In this document: positions 55,399 to 63,914 of the stretch, piece after piece | How the letters are laid out: the number at the start of each line of letters is the position of its first letter | Position numbering within the stretch: the stretch's first letter is position 1 | Assembly (NCBI GenBank): GCA_963705325.1 | Contig: OY970069.1 | Coordinates: forward strand, 5,518,001 to 5,582,000 | Source: DATARH01 sp963705325 | GTDB taxonomy: Bacteria; Pseudomonadota; Alphaproteobacteria; ATCC43930; CGMCC-115725 | Direction: 5' to 3' | DNA length: 64,000 nt | The notes under the pieces: generated by a model | Databases searched by the model: none | What the model saw: only the letters and a program-made list of their open reading frames with translations | What the model was told of the DNA's origin: nothing | Translations under genes and position numbers: made by a program

Positions 55399-56202
55399 TC
55401 AGGCGGCGGCGAGCTGGCGGGGCCGATAGATCGACAGATGCGCCGAGCGGGCAATCGGCGTGCGGCCGTTGGCGACGATCAGAGCGTCGATGTCGACGAA
55501 CAGATGGCCCTTGTGCTCGTAATTGCCGGTGACACGGGCGCGCACGTCGAGCGAGTCACCGGTCCGCGCCGCCGCGAAATGCTGGATCTTGCTGCCGACA
55601 TGCATCCACGGTCCAAGCACCACGTTCCGGTTCAGCGCGAAATTACAGATGTGCGGCACCAGGACGGGGTGAAGCAGTCCTTCCTTTTCGTAGAGCGGCG
55701 AGGTTTCCCGCACGTCGCGGACGTATTGCGCGATGAGCTCCGGGGTCGCCACGACCGGCTCGATCCCGAGCCACGTGCCGACGGCGAGCGAGGTTTCGTC
55801 GGCCGGCGGCCGGGTCGGGCGCTGCGCGACCGTGGGAAACTCGTCGAGCCGCGGCGCTGCGGGCGCCGCTGACAGCGAAGCAGTCGCCGTCGCGCAAACC
55901 ACGCCGCGGCACTCGAGGCGGATATCGAGGACACCGTCGGCCTCGCTCGCGGTCGCGGTGGCCTGATCGCCATCGTAGACCGGCTTCGCGAACCGGCACT
56001 CGGCGGCGCCGTGTTCGAGCCATGCACGACCCCAACGCTCCAGCGGCAAGTGCGTCATGTAGGCATAGACGATCGCGCCCGGCACCAGCCCGCCGCCGAA
56101 CCCGAATTTCCGCGCGACCTCATCGTCGTGGATCTTGTTTTCCGAGGCATGCGCGGTGTTGAAGGCCTCGACCGTATAGGGGGCAAGCATGGCGGGCATC
56201 AT
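55399..56202 (-). CDS. MaoC/hotdog-fold dehydratase-like protein
   Basis: A 267-residue double-hotdog protein. First half has the hydratase-2-type motif ARKFGFGGGLVPGAIVYAYMTHLPLERWG (usual D..H of MaoC reduced); second half has VVATPELIAQYVRDVRE...LHPVLVPHICNFALNRNV and GDSLDVRARVTGNYEHKGHLFVDIDALI. Its likely role is hydration or thioester handling in fatty or aromatic acid catabolism; catalytic residues are unclear. Start MMPAMLAPY at 56202 or 56199. Divergent from the metallo-beta-lactamase-fold gene. Confidence 0.75.
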   Translation of the reverse strand: MMPAMLAPYTVEAFNTAHASENKIHDDEVARKFGFGGGLVPGAIVYAYMTHLPLERWGRAWLEHGAAECRFAKPVYDGDQATATASEADGVLDIRLECRGVVCATATASLSAAPAAPRLDEFPTVAQRPTRPPADETSLAVGTWLGIEPVVATPELIAQYVRDVRETSPLYEKEGLLHPVLVPHICNFALNRNVVLGPWMHVGSKIQHFAAARTGDSLDVRARVTGNYEHKGHLFVDIDALIVANGRTPIARSAHLSIYRPRQLAAA

Positions 56203-56272
56203 ATTCCTCGTCGAACCGGCGTGAATTGGGCGCTAGCCTATTACGCATGTCGGCAACCCGAAAGGCAGATCG

Positions 56273-57082
56273 GTGATGAACCAGACGCTTCCCGAATACG
56301 CGCTTTATGCCATCAAATACGCTTGGCGCGACGCCAAACGGTCCGACCATTTCATCGGCGGCGATCCACATGACGGGCCGATGCCGATGGACTATTTCGT
56401 CTGGGTCGCGGTCGGCGGCGAGCGGGCGATCGTCATCGACACCGGTTTCACCGCCAAGGTCGCCAAACCGCGCGGCCGCACGCATATCCGCTGTCCGGTT
56501 GGCGCACTGGAACTGGTCGGGGTCAACGCCCGCGACGTCAAGGACGTGGTGCTGACCCACATGCATTACGACCATGCCGGCAACTGCAACCTGTTTCCCA
56601 ACGCGCAATTCCATCTGCAGGAGACCGAGCTGCATTTCACCTGCGGCCGGCACATGCGGCATGCGCGCTTTGCACATTCGTTTGAGGTCGAGGACGTGGT
56701 CGGGCTGGTGCGGCTGAACTTCGACCGGCGGGTGACGCTCTACAACAGCGGCACCGAACTGGCGCCGGGAATCACCCTGCATCCGGTCGGCGGCCACACC
56801 CCCGGCATGCAGTTCGTGCGCGTCCACACCAGGCGCGGCTGGGTGGTGGTCGCCTCGGACGTAACTCACTACTACGAGAATTTCGAAACCGGCCGACCGT
56901 TCACAGCGGCGTGGCATGTCGGCGACATGGTCGAGGCCTATGACGTGCTGCGTGCGCACGCGCCGTCGCCGCGTCACATCGTCCCCGGGCACGATCCGCT
57001 GGTGCTGGCGCGCTATCCAGCGTTGTCACCGGCGCTGGAGGGCATCGTCTGCCGGCTCGACGTCGAGCCGAATTACGGCTGA
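56273..57082 (+). CDS. Metallo-beta-lactamase-fold hydrolase (AHL lactonase-like)
   Basis: A 269-residue MBL-fold enzyme. Zinc motif LTHMHYDHAGNCNLFP (HxHxDH), GGHTPGMQFVRV (His), SDVTHYYENF (Asp bridge) and PGHDPLV (His) are intact. The pattern is near N-acyl-homoserine lactonases (AiiA/AttM type), but substrate could be any lactone or ester. Start MNQTLPEY at 56273 or 56276. Confidence 0.82.
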   Translation: MMNQTLPEYALYAIKYAWRDAKRSDHFIGGDPHDGPMPMDYFVWVAVGGERAIVIDTGFTAKVAKPRGRTHIRCPVGALELVGVNARDVKDVVLTHMHYDHAGNCNLFPNAQFHLQETELHFTCGRHMRHARFAHSFEVEDVVGLVRLNFDRRVTLYNSGTELAPGITLHPVGGHTPGMQFVRVHTRRGWVVVASDVTHYYENFETGRPFTAAWHVGDMVEAYDVLRAHAPSPRHIVPGHDPLVLARYPALSPALEGIVCRLDVEPNYG

Positions 57083-57149
57083 CGAGTCGTAATCGACCGG
57101 AGCAGCGTCGTCCCCTGCCGAACAGCCGGGGAACGACATGGGCGCTCCG

Positions 57150-58083
57150 TTACTTGTCGCCGTCGAGCACCGCCTGGATGTCGGCCGGATCGACCTTGAG
57201 CGGCTCGATGCCCGAACGCTCGACCTGCAGCAGACCACCGACGCGGCTGTCGCGCTGCTGCCAGCCGCGGTTCATCGCCTCGGTCAGCTCTTCGAGCGCA
57301 AGATTGGCGAGGCGCATCGGCACCGCGACCTCCTTGCCAAGCCCGACCGCGAGCGAGACGTCCTTGTGCAAAAGGCGCAGCGCAAAATCTGCCGGGTCGT
57401 AGCTGGCTGCTGAGAAACTTGCCGAGCCGGTCGAAGGTGCGCTGGCGACCGGTCGCGCCCTGGCGCACCGCCTCCCATAATTCGAGCGGCGTCGACCCCG
57501 GCCTTGATGCCCATCGTCATAACCTCGGCCAGCGCGACGCCGACCACCGCGCTGGTGCAGTTGTGCACGAGCTTGGCGATCGTTCCGGCGCCGATCGGGC
57601 CGATATAGCGCGGCCTGGTCGCCCATCGCGTCGAGCACGCTGCTTGTGGCGGTTGAACTGCTGCTCGTCGCCGCCGACCCAGATCGCCATCTTGCCGCGG
57701 CCGCGCCGCCCGGGCCGCCGCTGACCGGCGAATCGAGCATATAGAGGTTCTTCTCGGCGAAGGCGGCGTTGATCTTGCGCACCACGGCTACCGAGTTGGT
57801 CGACATGTCGAAGAACGCGGTGTCGGGCCTCATGCCCTCGATAAGCCCGTTCGGACCGAGCGCCACCGCCTCGACATCGGCCGGAACCGGCAGCGAGGTG
57901 AACACCACGTCGCGACTGCTCGCCGACCGCTTTCGGGCTGTCGGCCCAGACAGCGCCCTTGGCGAGATAGGGTTCGGCCGCGGCCCGCCGGAGATCGTGG
58001 ACGACGAGCTGATGCCCCGCCTTTTGCAGATTGGCGGCCATGCCCTTGCCCATCATGCCGAGCCCGATGAAACCGACCTTCAT
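57150..58083 (-). pseudogene. 3-hydroxyisobutyrate dehydrogenase-like oxidoreductase, ~6 frame breaks
   Basis: About 310 residues of the beta-hydroxyacid dehydrogenase family. ATG 58083 starts MKVGFIGLGMMGKGMAANLQKAGHQLVV. Later LDSPVSGGPGG, MAIWVGGDEQQFNR, AKLVHNCTSAVVG (catalytic Lys), and the normal end KDVSLAVGLGKEVAVPMRLAN are conserved but in different frames. Breaks near 57912, 57699, 57640, 57607, 57483 and 57405. Each can be bridged by one added or removed base. Substrate unknown. Break density equals that of the molybdenum hydroxylase gene, suggesting local consensus error or true decay. Confidence 0.82.
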
Positions 58084-58100
58084 GTGACCTCTCCTCCAAT

Positions 58101-58192
58101 CGTCATTGCGAGCGGAGCGAAATAATTCTCGTTCCGCTGGTGGTTGATCCCGTCGAGATTGCTTCGTCGCCTCGCGGCTGCTCGCAATGACG
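58101..58192. repeat. CGTCATTGCGAGC interspersed inverted repeat
   Basis: A 92-base element whose ends are perfect inverted 13-mers, CGTCATTGCGAGC and GCTCGCAATGACG. The outer-arm sequence is the widespread alphaproteobacterial dispersed repeat. It lies between the two frame-broken genes at 57.1-58.8 kb. Confidence 0.8.
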
Positions 58193-58202
58193 GCGAGAGC
58201 TG

Positions 58203-58786
58203 TTAGTCGCGGTGACGCAGCTGATTGTTGACTCGATGATCGCCGGCGAGCCAGCGAGCCAGCTCGCTGTGTGCGTCGGCCCGGCGCAACGCGTCGATCT
58301 CGGCCACATCGGGCGGATCGCAGGTGAATTCGAGGATCATCCCGTCGGGCGAGGCCGTGTAGATCGACTTGCAATAGCCGTGATCGGTTTCGCGGAATGT
58401 TTCCCCGGCCGCGTTCCAGCCGTGACTTCAGCTCGTCATAGGTCCGGTCGCTCACCTTCAAGCGCGATGTGATAGTGCGAGCCGACCTTGGGCGGCGACT
58501 TGGCCTGGGTCATCTCGTACATCTCGGGATCGGCAAACTGGAAGAACGCGAGCGCGCCGCCATCCTTGAGCCCGAAGAAAGTGTGGCAGAAATCGACCTC
58601 GCGGCCGAGATCGGCGCGATAGGTCCGCTCGCACCAGGTCGCAACGAGCGGAATGCCCAAAAGGTCTTCGAGGAAACGGCGGTTGGCCTCGTGATCCTTT
58701 ACCACATAGGCGTTGTGGTGGAGGCGCTGCGGCAGCTCGCCGAGAAGTCTCGCCTCGGTGCGCGCCCGGGCTTCGATTGTATCCAT
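58203..58786 (-). pseudogene. Glyoxalase/bleomycin resistance (VOC) protein, two frame breaks
   Basis: A VOC-fold protein of about 194 residues. The first half reads LHHNAYVVKDHEANRRFLEDLLGIPLVATW, DFCHTFFGLKDGGALAFFQFAD and SHYHIALE; the frame then breaks at 58453-58458, continuing VSDRTYDELKSRLER, and again at 58404-58412, continuing AGETFRETDHGYCKSIYTASPDG and the metal-Glu motif MILEFTCDP. Both breaks are one extra G. VOC proteins include dioxygenases and isomerases. Start ATG 58786 (TTG 58789 possible). Confidence 0.8.
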
Positions 58787-58883
58787 CAAATCCCTCCAAA
58801 ATCCGTAGCGATATTCCGATGCTGAGCATATTTAGCCGCCGACTCCGCCGCAATCGGTAAAGGTTCGCTTAGAATTTTCCGCG

Positions 58884-59225
58884 ATGTTGAGGGAAGCCCA
58901 GGAACCCCGGACATTTCCCGTGACCGACCAAGCACTTCCCCACTTCGGCGCCTCGGCAGCCCCCCATGTGCCGTGGGCCAACGTCTTCAGAATCTGGTGG
59001 CTGGTGACATGGCGCGCGACCGTTGGCAGCATTGCCACCGGCGTGAACTTTGCCATCGCCATCACCGTGCTCAGCATCACCTTCGGCTGGCCGCCGTCTG
59101 TCCGCACCGTGCTGATCGCGGCCGTGGGCGCGGTCGTCGTGGTGATCTGGCACGTCGTCGCGGTGCGCATCGCGCTCGAGAAGATCTACGCGGATTTGCG
59201 CCTGAACCCTTCGCACGCGCCTTGA
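58884..59225 (+). CDS. Small membrane protein of unknown function
   Basis: A 113-residue protein with two hydrophobic helices (SIATGVNFAIAITVLSITFG and VLIAAVGAVVVVIWHVVAV) and an N-terminal polar region PRTFPVTDQ. Start uncertain (ATG 58884). No family recognised. Followed after 50 bases by an LLM oxidoreductase gene. Confidence 0.52.
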   Translation: MLREAQEPRTFPVTDQALPHFGASAAPHVPWANVFRIWWLVTWRATVGSIATGVNFAIAITVLSITFGWPPSVRTVLIAAVGAVVVVIWHVVAVRIALEKIYADLRLNPSHAP

Positions 59226-59275
59226 AGTAGCCGGCCGCCCCGGCTCCAATGCGCCGACGCGCATTGGAGCAAGAG

Positions 59276-60262
59276 ATGACCCTGCCGTTCGACAAGACGC
59301 TCAAGGTCGGTATCCAGAACATCCACCGCCGCACCGAGCCGGCGACCGAGCCGTGGCGGCCGACGATCGACGAGCTCGCGGAGCTGGTCGGCCTGGTCGA
59401 TGGCTGCGGCTACGACTCGCTGTGGGTCGGCGATCACCTCGCCTTTCCGATGTCAATCCTCGATCCGCTGCTGCAGCTCGCGCAAGCCGCGGTGATCAGC
59501 CGCCGGCTGCTGCTCGGCACCAATGTCTATCTGGTGCCGCTGCGCCCGCCAGGGCCGATCGCCAAGCAGGTGTCGAGCCTCGACCACCTGTGCGAGGGGC
59601 GGCTCATTTTCGGAGTCGGGGTCGGTGGCGAGTTTCCCAAGGAATTCGCCCTCGCCGGCGTTCCCCACAAAGAGCGCGGCGGGCGGTTGTCGACGGCGAT
59701 CCCGCTGCTGCGCGAGCTGTGGAGCGGCGAACCGGTCAGCTATTCCGGCAAGTATTTCGGCGCCTTCGACGACGTGCTGATGCAGCCGCCGGCGCGGCAG
59801 CAAGGCGGCCCGCCGATCTGGTGCGGCGGCCGCGCCGACGCCGCGCTCGCCCGCACCGGGCGGCTTGCCGACGGCTACATCTCCTATGTGATCACGCCGC
59901 AAACCTATCGCGAGGCGTTGGAGAAGATCGACGCAGCGGCCGCCGCGGCCGGCCGCAGGGTCGAGCGCTTCGGCACTGGGCACCTGCTGTTCACCCGGCT
60001 CGACGAGACCTATGACGAGGCGCTGGAAAAAGCGGTGAAGTCCCTATCGTACCGCTACAACATGGATTTCCGCCGCGCTGCCGAGCGCTATGCCGCGCTC
60101 GGCTCACCCGAACAGGTGGCACAGCGCGTCCGCGATTTCTGGGATGCGGGCGTGCGCCACATCGTGATCGATCTGGTCGGTCCCTACGAGGAGCGGCCGC
60201 GCCAGATCGAGGAATTCGCCCGTAAGGTGCTGCCGCTCCTCGACGATCTGCGCCGCGGGTAG
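59276..60262 (+). CDS. LLM-class flavin (F420 or FMN)-dependent oxidoreductase
   Basis: A 328-residue luciferase-like TIM barrel. FGVG-GE motif LIFGVGVGGEFPKEFALAG, GCGYDSLWVGDHLAFPMS, TNVYLVPLRPPGPIAKQVSSLDHL, and WCGGRADAALARTGRLADGYI. Start ATG 59276 (MTLPFDK) after GGAGCAAGAG. The cofactor (F420 or FMN) cannot be assigned from sequence here. It is distant from the other LLM gene at 40771. Confidence 0.85.
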   Translation: MTLPFDKTLKVGIQNIHRRTEPATEPWRPTIDELAELVGLVDGCGYDSLWVGDHLAFPMSILDPLLQLAQAAVISRRLLLGTNVYLVPLRPPGPIAKQVSSLDHLCEGRLIFGVGVGGEFPKEFALAGVPHKERGGRLSTAIPLLRELWSGEPVSYSGKYFGAFDDVLMQPPARQQGGPPIWCGGRADAALARTGRLADGYISYVITPQTYREALEKIDAAAAAAGRRVERFGTGHLLFTRLDETYDEALEKAVKSLSYRYNMDFRRAAERYAALGSPEQVAQRVRDFWDAGVRHIVIDLVGPYEERPRQIEEFARKVLPLLDDLRRG

Positions 60263-60284
60263 GCGCAGACCGCCTCGCCGCGCC

Positions 60285-60701
60285 CTAGGCCTGGTCGCGC
60301 CGCAAAGGCTCGTTTGGACAACGTGGATCGCCGTCGCCCATCCACTCGCCGTTGCGCAGCCAGTGCGCGCAGGCCCGGCCATTTGGACACACCGTGCACG
60401 TCCATTCGGCATCGCGCAGAACCGCCGGGGGAACGTGCTCCAGCGTCGTCCCCATCCCAGCGACCATCGCATCGAGCTGGCGGCCCGCATCGACAGGCCC
60501 GGTCATCAGCACGTCGAGCTGGGCACGATCAAGACCGATATCGGCGAGAATTGCTCCGGGGTGGCCGAGCGAGGCAACGTTCGCCATTTCGGCGATCCAA
60601 CGGCGCCGCTCACGCCAATAAGCGAAGCGCTGGGCCAACTCGGCGAAAAAGCCGGCCAGCGGCTGTGACGGGGAAACGAAAGCGGGAGCCAGTTCGGTCA
60701 T
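60285..60701 (-). CDS. DUF6455-like protein with C-terminal Cys cluster
   Basis: A 138-residue protein. The N-terminal part (FAYWRERRRWIAEMANVA, HPGAILADIGLDRAQLDVLM) resembles a DUF1127-like two-helix region. The C-terminal part has five cysteines in WTCTVCPNGRACAHWLR and DPRCPNEP, a possible metal or FeS site. Such proteins are common in alphaproteobacteria but uncharacterised. No signal peptide. Confidence 0.7.
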   Translation of the reverse strand: MTELAPAFVSPSQPLAGFFAELAQRFAYWRERRRWIAEMANVASLGHPGAILADIGLDRAQLDVLMTGPVDAGRQLDAMVAGMGTTLEHVPPAVLRDAEWTCTVCPNGRACAHWLRNGEWMGDGDPRCPNEPLRRDQA

Positions 60702-60793
60702 AACGCGCCTGCGGCACAGCTTGCTCTCAAGCCGCGAGATTAGAACCGGGCGCGCGACACCTCCTTGATTTGGATCAACCTTGACTAAGGCTT

Positions 60794-61967
60794 CTACGCC
60801 GCCGACTTCACGGCGCCCGATTGGTGCAGCGCCGCGATCTCGGCCGCCGAGAAACCCCAGTCGCGCAGGATCTTGTCGGTGTTCTCGCCGACCTTAGCCG
60901 GGGGCCGCGACACCTTGGTCGGCGTGCCGAGAAAACGCGGCGCCGGCGCCGGCTGCGCGATGCCGTCGATCACGGGGAAGCTGTCGCGCGCCCGGTTGTG
61001 CTCGTGCCGCATCGCCTCGGACATCGTCAGCACCGGCGCAAAGCAGATATCGGTCTGCTGCATGATCGCCACCCATTCGCCGCGAGTTCTTCTGCTTGAA
61101 GACCGCGGCGAAGCGCTTCTGCATCTCGGGCCAAGTCGGGCGATCCATTTGCTCCGGCAGATCGGCGCCCTCGAGCCCGGTATGGGTCAAGAGCAGCCGG
61201 TAGAACTGCGGCTCGATCGAGCCGACCGAGACGAACTCGCCGTCCTTGGTCTCGTAGACATGATAGAAATGCGAGCCGCCATCGGTGCGGTTGTGGCCGC
61301 GCTTTTCGACCCAGGTCCCAGAGGCCAAGGCGGCGTACATCATCATCATCAGCGAGGCCGAACCCTCGACCATCGAGCAGTCGATGACCTGACCCTTGCC
61401 GGTCGCCTTGGCACTGATGATCCCGGCCAGCACCCCCATCGCCAGATAGAGCGCGCCGCCGCCGAAATCGCCGACCAGGTTGAGCGGCGGCACCGGCGGG
61501 CCTCCCGCTTCGCCGATCGCGGCCAGCACCCCCGACAGGGCGATGTAGTTGATGTCGTGCCCGGCAATATGGGCGATCGGCCCATTCTGGCCCCAGCCGG
61601 TCATGCGGCCGTAGACGAGCCCGGGATTGCGCTTGAGACAGATGTCGGGGCCGAGGCCGAGGCGTTCCATGACACCGGGCCGGAACCCCTCGATCAGCGC
61701 GTCGGCCCGGTCGATGAGGCGCAAGGTGGCGTCGACTCCCTCCTGGTTCTTCAGATCGACGGCGATGTTGCGCCGGCTGCGCGCCAGCAGATTGTAGCGA
61801 TACTCCTCACCGGCCGGCCCGCCGGCGGCGCTGGCGTCATGGCCGACATTGGCGGCGCGGTCGACCCGCACCACCTCGGCGCCCATGTCGGCGAGCAGCA
61901 TCGCGCAAAACGGCCCCGGCCCGATCCCGGCTAGCTCGACGATCTTGATCCCTGCGAGCGGTCCCAT
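60794..61967 (-). CDS. CaiB/BaiF family CoA transferase, AMACR-like, one frame break
   Basis: About 390 residues of class III CoA-transferases. GIKIVELAGIGPGPFCAMLLADMGAEVVRVDR, RSRRNIAVDLKN, RADALIEGFRPGVMERLGLGP, GRMTGWGQNGPIAHIAGHDINYIALSG (catalytic Asp in HDINY, as in alpha-methylacyl-CoA racemase) are present. The frame breaks at 61084-61089 (plus GAGTTC); removing one base gives FKQKTRGEWVAIMQQTDICFAPV. Likely an alpha-methylacyl-CoA racemase or CoA transferase for branched or aromatic acids. Start ATG 61967. Confidence 0.88.
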
Positions 61968-62037
61968 GTTTCGTCCTCTCGGATGGCGGCGTATTAGTCT
62001 CCCACCGACCGGAGGCGGCGGGCAAGGAGGGCGGAGC

Positions 62038-63018
62038 ATGCGGATCGTCATCACCGGCGGGTGCGGGTTTCTCGGCCGGCGACTGGCCTTGCTGCTGCTC
62101 GAACAGGGCAGCGCCTTCGGACCGATCGACGAGCTGGTGCTGTTCGACAACGCACCTTCGGCGCTGCCGCTCCCCGATGACACGCGCGTCCGCGTCGTCA
62201 CCGGCGACATCGCCGACCGGCCGACGGCGCAGCGGCTGATCGCGCGTGGCACGGACGCAGTCTTTCACCTCGCCGCGATCGTCAGCGGCCAAGCCGAGGC
62301 CGACACCGATCTCGGCTACCGGGTCAATCTCGACGGCACCCGGGCGGTGCTCGACGCCTGCCGCGCGCTAGGGACGACGCCGCGCGTCATTTTCGCCAGC
62401 TCGCTAGCGGTCTATGGCGGGGCGCTGCCTCCTTCGGTCGGCGACGCCACCCCGCTCACCCCGCAAAGCTCCTACGGGACGCAGAAGGCGATCGGGGAGC
62501 TGCTGATCAACGACTACAGCCGCAAGGGCTTTATCGACGGCAGGGCGCTGCGGTTACCGACCGTGGTGGTGCGGCCGGGCCTGCCCAACCGCGCCGCCTC
62601 GACTTTCGCCTCGTCGATGATCCGCGAGCCGCTCTGCGGCAAGGACGCGGTCTGCCCGGTGTCGCCGGAGACTGTGATGGCGCTGGCGTCACCGCGCCGC
62701 GTGGTCGCGTCATTGGCCCATGCGCTCGACATTGACGGCGGGGCCCTGGGGCAGAACCGGGTGCTGCAGCTGCCGGGCTATTCGGTTTCGGTCGGCGAGA
62801 TGGCCGAAGCACTCAAACGTGCCGGCGGCCAATCCGCCTATGGCCGGCTGTCGTGGAAGCACGACCCGGCGATCCAGGCGATTGTCGGCAGCTGGCCCGC
62901 CGCCTTGGCCGCGCCGCGCGCCGAGGCGCTCGGCTTCAGGCCCGACGCCGGCATTGACGAGGCGGTACAGTTCTTCATCGAAGACGATCTGGCGATGCAG
63001 CGGCAGTTGGGCGGATAG
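62038..63018 (+). CDS. denD: NAD-dependent epimerase/dehydratase, D-erythronate dehydrogenase-like
   Basis: A 326-residue extended SDR. NAD motif RIVITGGCGFLGRRLALLLL, HLAAIVSGQAEADTDLGYRVNLDGT, catalytic SSLAVYGG and SYGTQKAIGELL (YxxxK), RLPTVVVRPGLPN. This wording is close to DenD, which oxidises D-erythronate. Gene symbol by resemblance; no other erythronate genes are near. Divergent from the CoA transferase gene, 70 bases away. GGAGGGCGGAGC precedes the ATG. Confidence 0.84.
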   Translation: MRIVITGGCGFLGRRLALLLLEQGSAFGPIDELVLFDNAPSALPLPDDTRVRVVTGDIADRPTAQRLIARGTDAVFHLAAIVSGQAEADTDLGYRVNLDGTRAVLDACRALGTTPRVIFASSLAVYGGALPPSVGDATPLTPQSSYGTQKAIGELLINDYSRKGFIDGRALRLPTVVVRPGLPNRAASTFASSMIREPLCGKDAVCPVSPETVMALASPRRVVASLAHALDIDGGALGQNRVLQLPGYSVSVGEMAEALKRAGGQSAYGRLSWKHDPAIQAIVGSWPAALAAPRAEALGFRPDAGIDEAVQFFIEDDLAMQRQLGG

Positions 63019-63076
63019 CCCGCCACTCCCGAAAGCGTGAAGCCGCGGGCAGCCGTTCCTGGCGTATCGTGAGCCG

Positions 63077-63757
63077 ATGAAGGCGATCCCGTTCCTGCTT
63101 GCACTGACCTTGGCCTCGGCTGGCGCCACCGCCGAAACGCGTCCGGTGGTGGTCGAGCTGTTCACCTCACAGGGCTGCTCGTCATGTCCGCCGGCCGACA
63201 AGCTGCTCGGCGAGCTGGCGAAGCGCAGCGACGTCATCGCGCTCGGCTTCCACATTACCTACTGGGACAACACGGCCTGGCGCGACCCGCTTTCCCTCGC
63301 GCCTTCGACCGAACGTCAGGAAGCCTATGACCGGCATTTGACCGGCGGCCAAGTCTACACGCCGCAGATGGTGATCGACGGCACTACCGACGTCATCGGG
63401 TCACATCGCGCGGCGGTGCTCGCCGCGATCGCCGCAGCAAAGCCGGTGGCCGCCGCTCCGGTGAGCTTCGCGCCGGACCGACGCTCCGTGATGATCGATG
63501 CCGGCACGGCGGCGCAGAGCGGAACAGTGCTACTGGCGCGCTACGCGCTGTCGCGCACGACCCATATCGGCGGCGGCGAGAACACCGGCCGGACCGCGAC
63601 CGATTTCAATGGGGTCGAACACCTCGAAACGCTGGGGAAGTGGGACGGCAAGACAGTCAGCTACCCGATTGACCCCCCAGCCACGGGCGAAGGCCTTGCC
63701 GTATTAGTGCAGGCGTCGGACGGCGCCATCCTCGGCGCCGCCGCCATATCAAATTGA
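63077..63757 (+). CDS. DUF1223 exported thioredoxin-like protein
   Basis: A 226-residue protein with signal peptide (MKAIPFLLALTLASAGATAE). The mature start VVVELFTSQGCSSCPPADKLLGEL has a CxxC thiol motif in a thioredoxin-like context; VYTPQMVIDG is the cis-Pro region. DUF1223 members are periplasmic, oxidoreductase-like and uncharacterised. Follows denD by 58 bases, perhaps in one transcript. Confidence 0.82.
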   Translation: MKAIPFLLALTLASAGATAETRPVVVELFTSQGCSSCPPADKLLGELAKRSDVIALGFHITYWDNTAWRDPLSLAPSTERQEAYDRHLTGGQVYTPQMVIDGTTDVIGSHRAAVLAAIAAAKPVAAAPVSFAPDRRSVMIDAGTAAQSGTVLLARYALSRTTHIGGGENTGRTATDFNGVEHLETLGKWDGKTVSYPIDPPATGEGLAVLVQASDGAILGAAAISN

Positions 63758-63763
63758 GTGATT

Positions 63764-63785
63764 TATAGCGCAATATTGCGATATA
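63764..63785. promoter_or_regulatory. Imperfect 22-base palindrome, candidate operator
   Basis: TATAGCGCAATATTGCGATATA with one mismatch pair, containing a perfect 12-base core CGCAATATTGCG. It sits 130 bases before the FAH-family gene. The core ATATCGCAA is shared with the palindrome at 11725-11741. Confidence 0.45.
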
Positions 63786-63914
63786 GCCGAAGAGATAATT
63801 TCAATCCGGATCGCTTCAAGAGGGCGATCGCAAAAAACATCCCGATCCGAAGATTTACAGCGCCGCATCGCGCGTGGCACCTTGGCCTTCGGTCCCCAAA
63901 CTGGAGGCTCCTCC

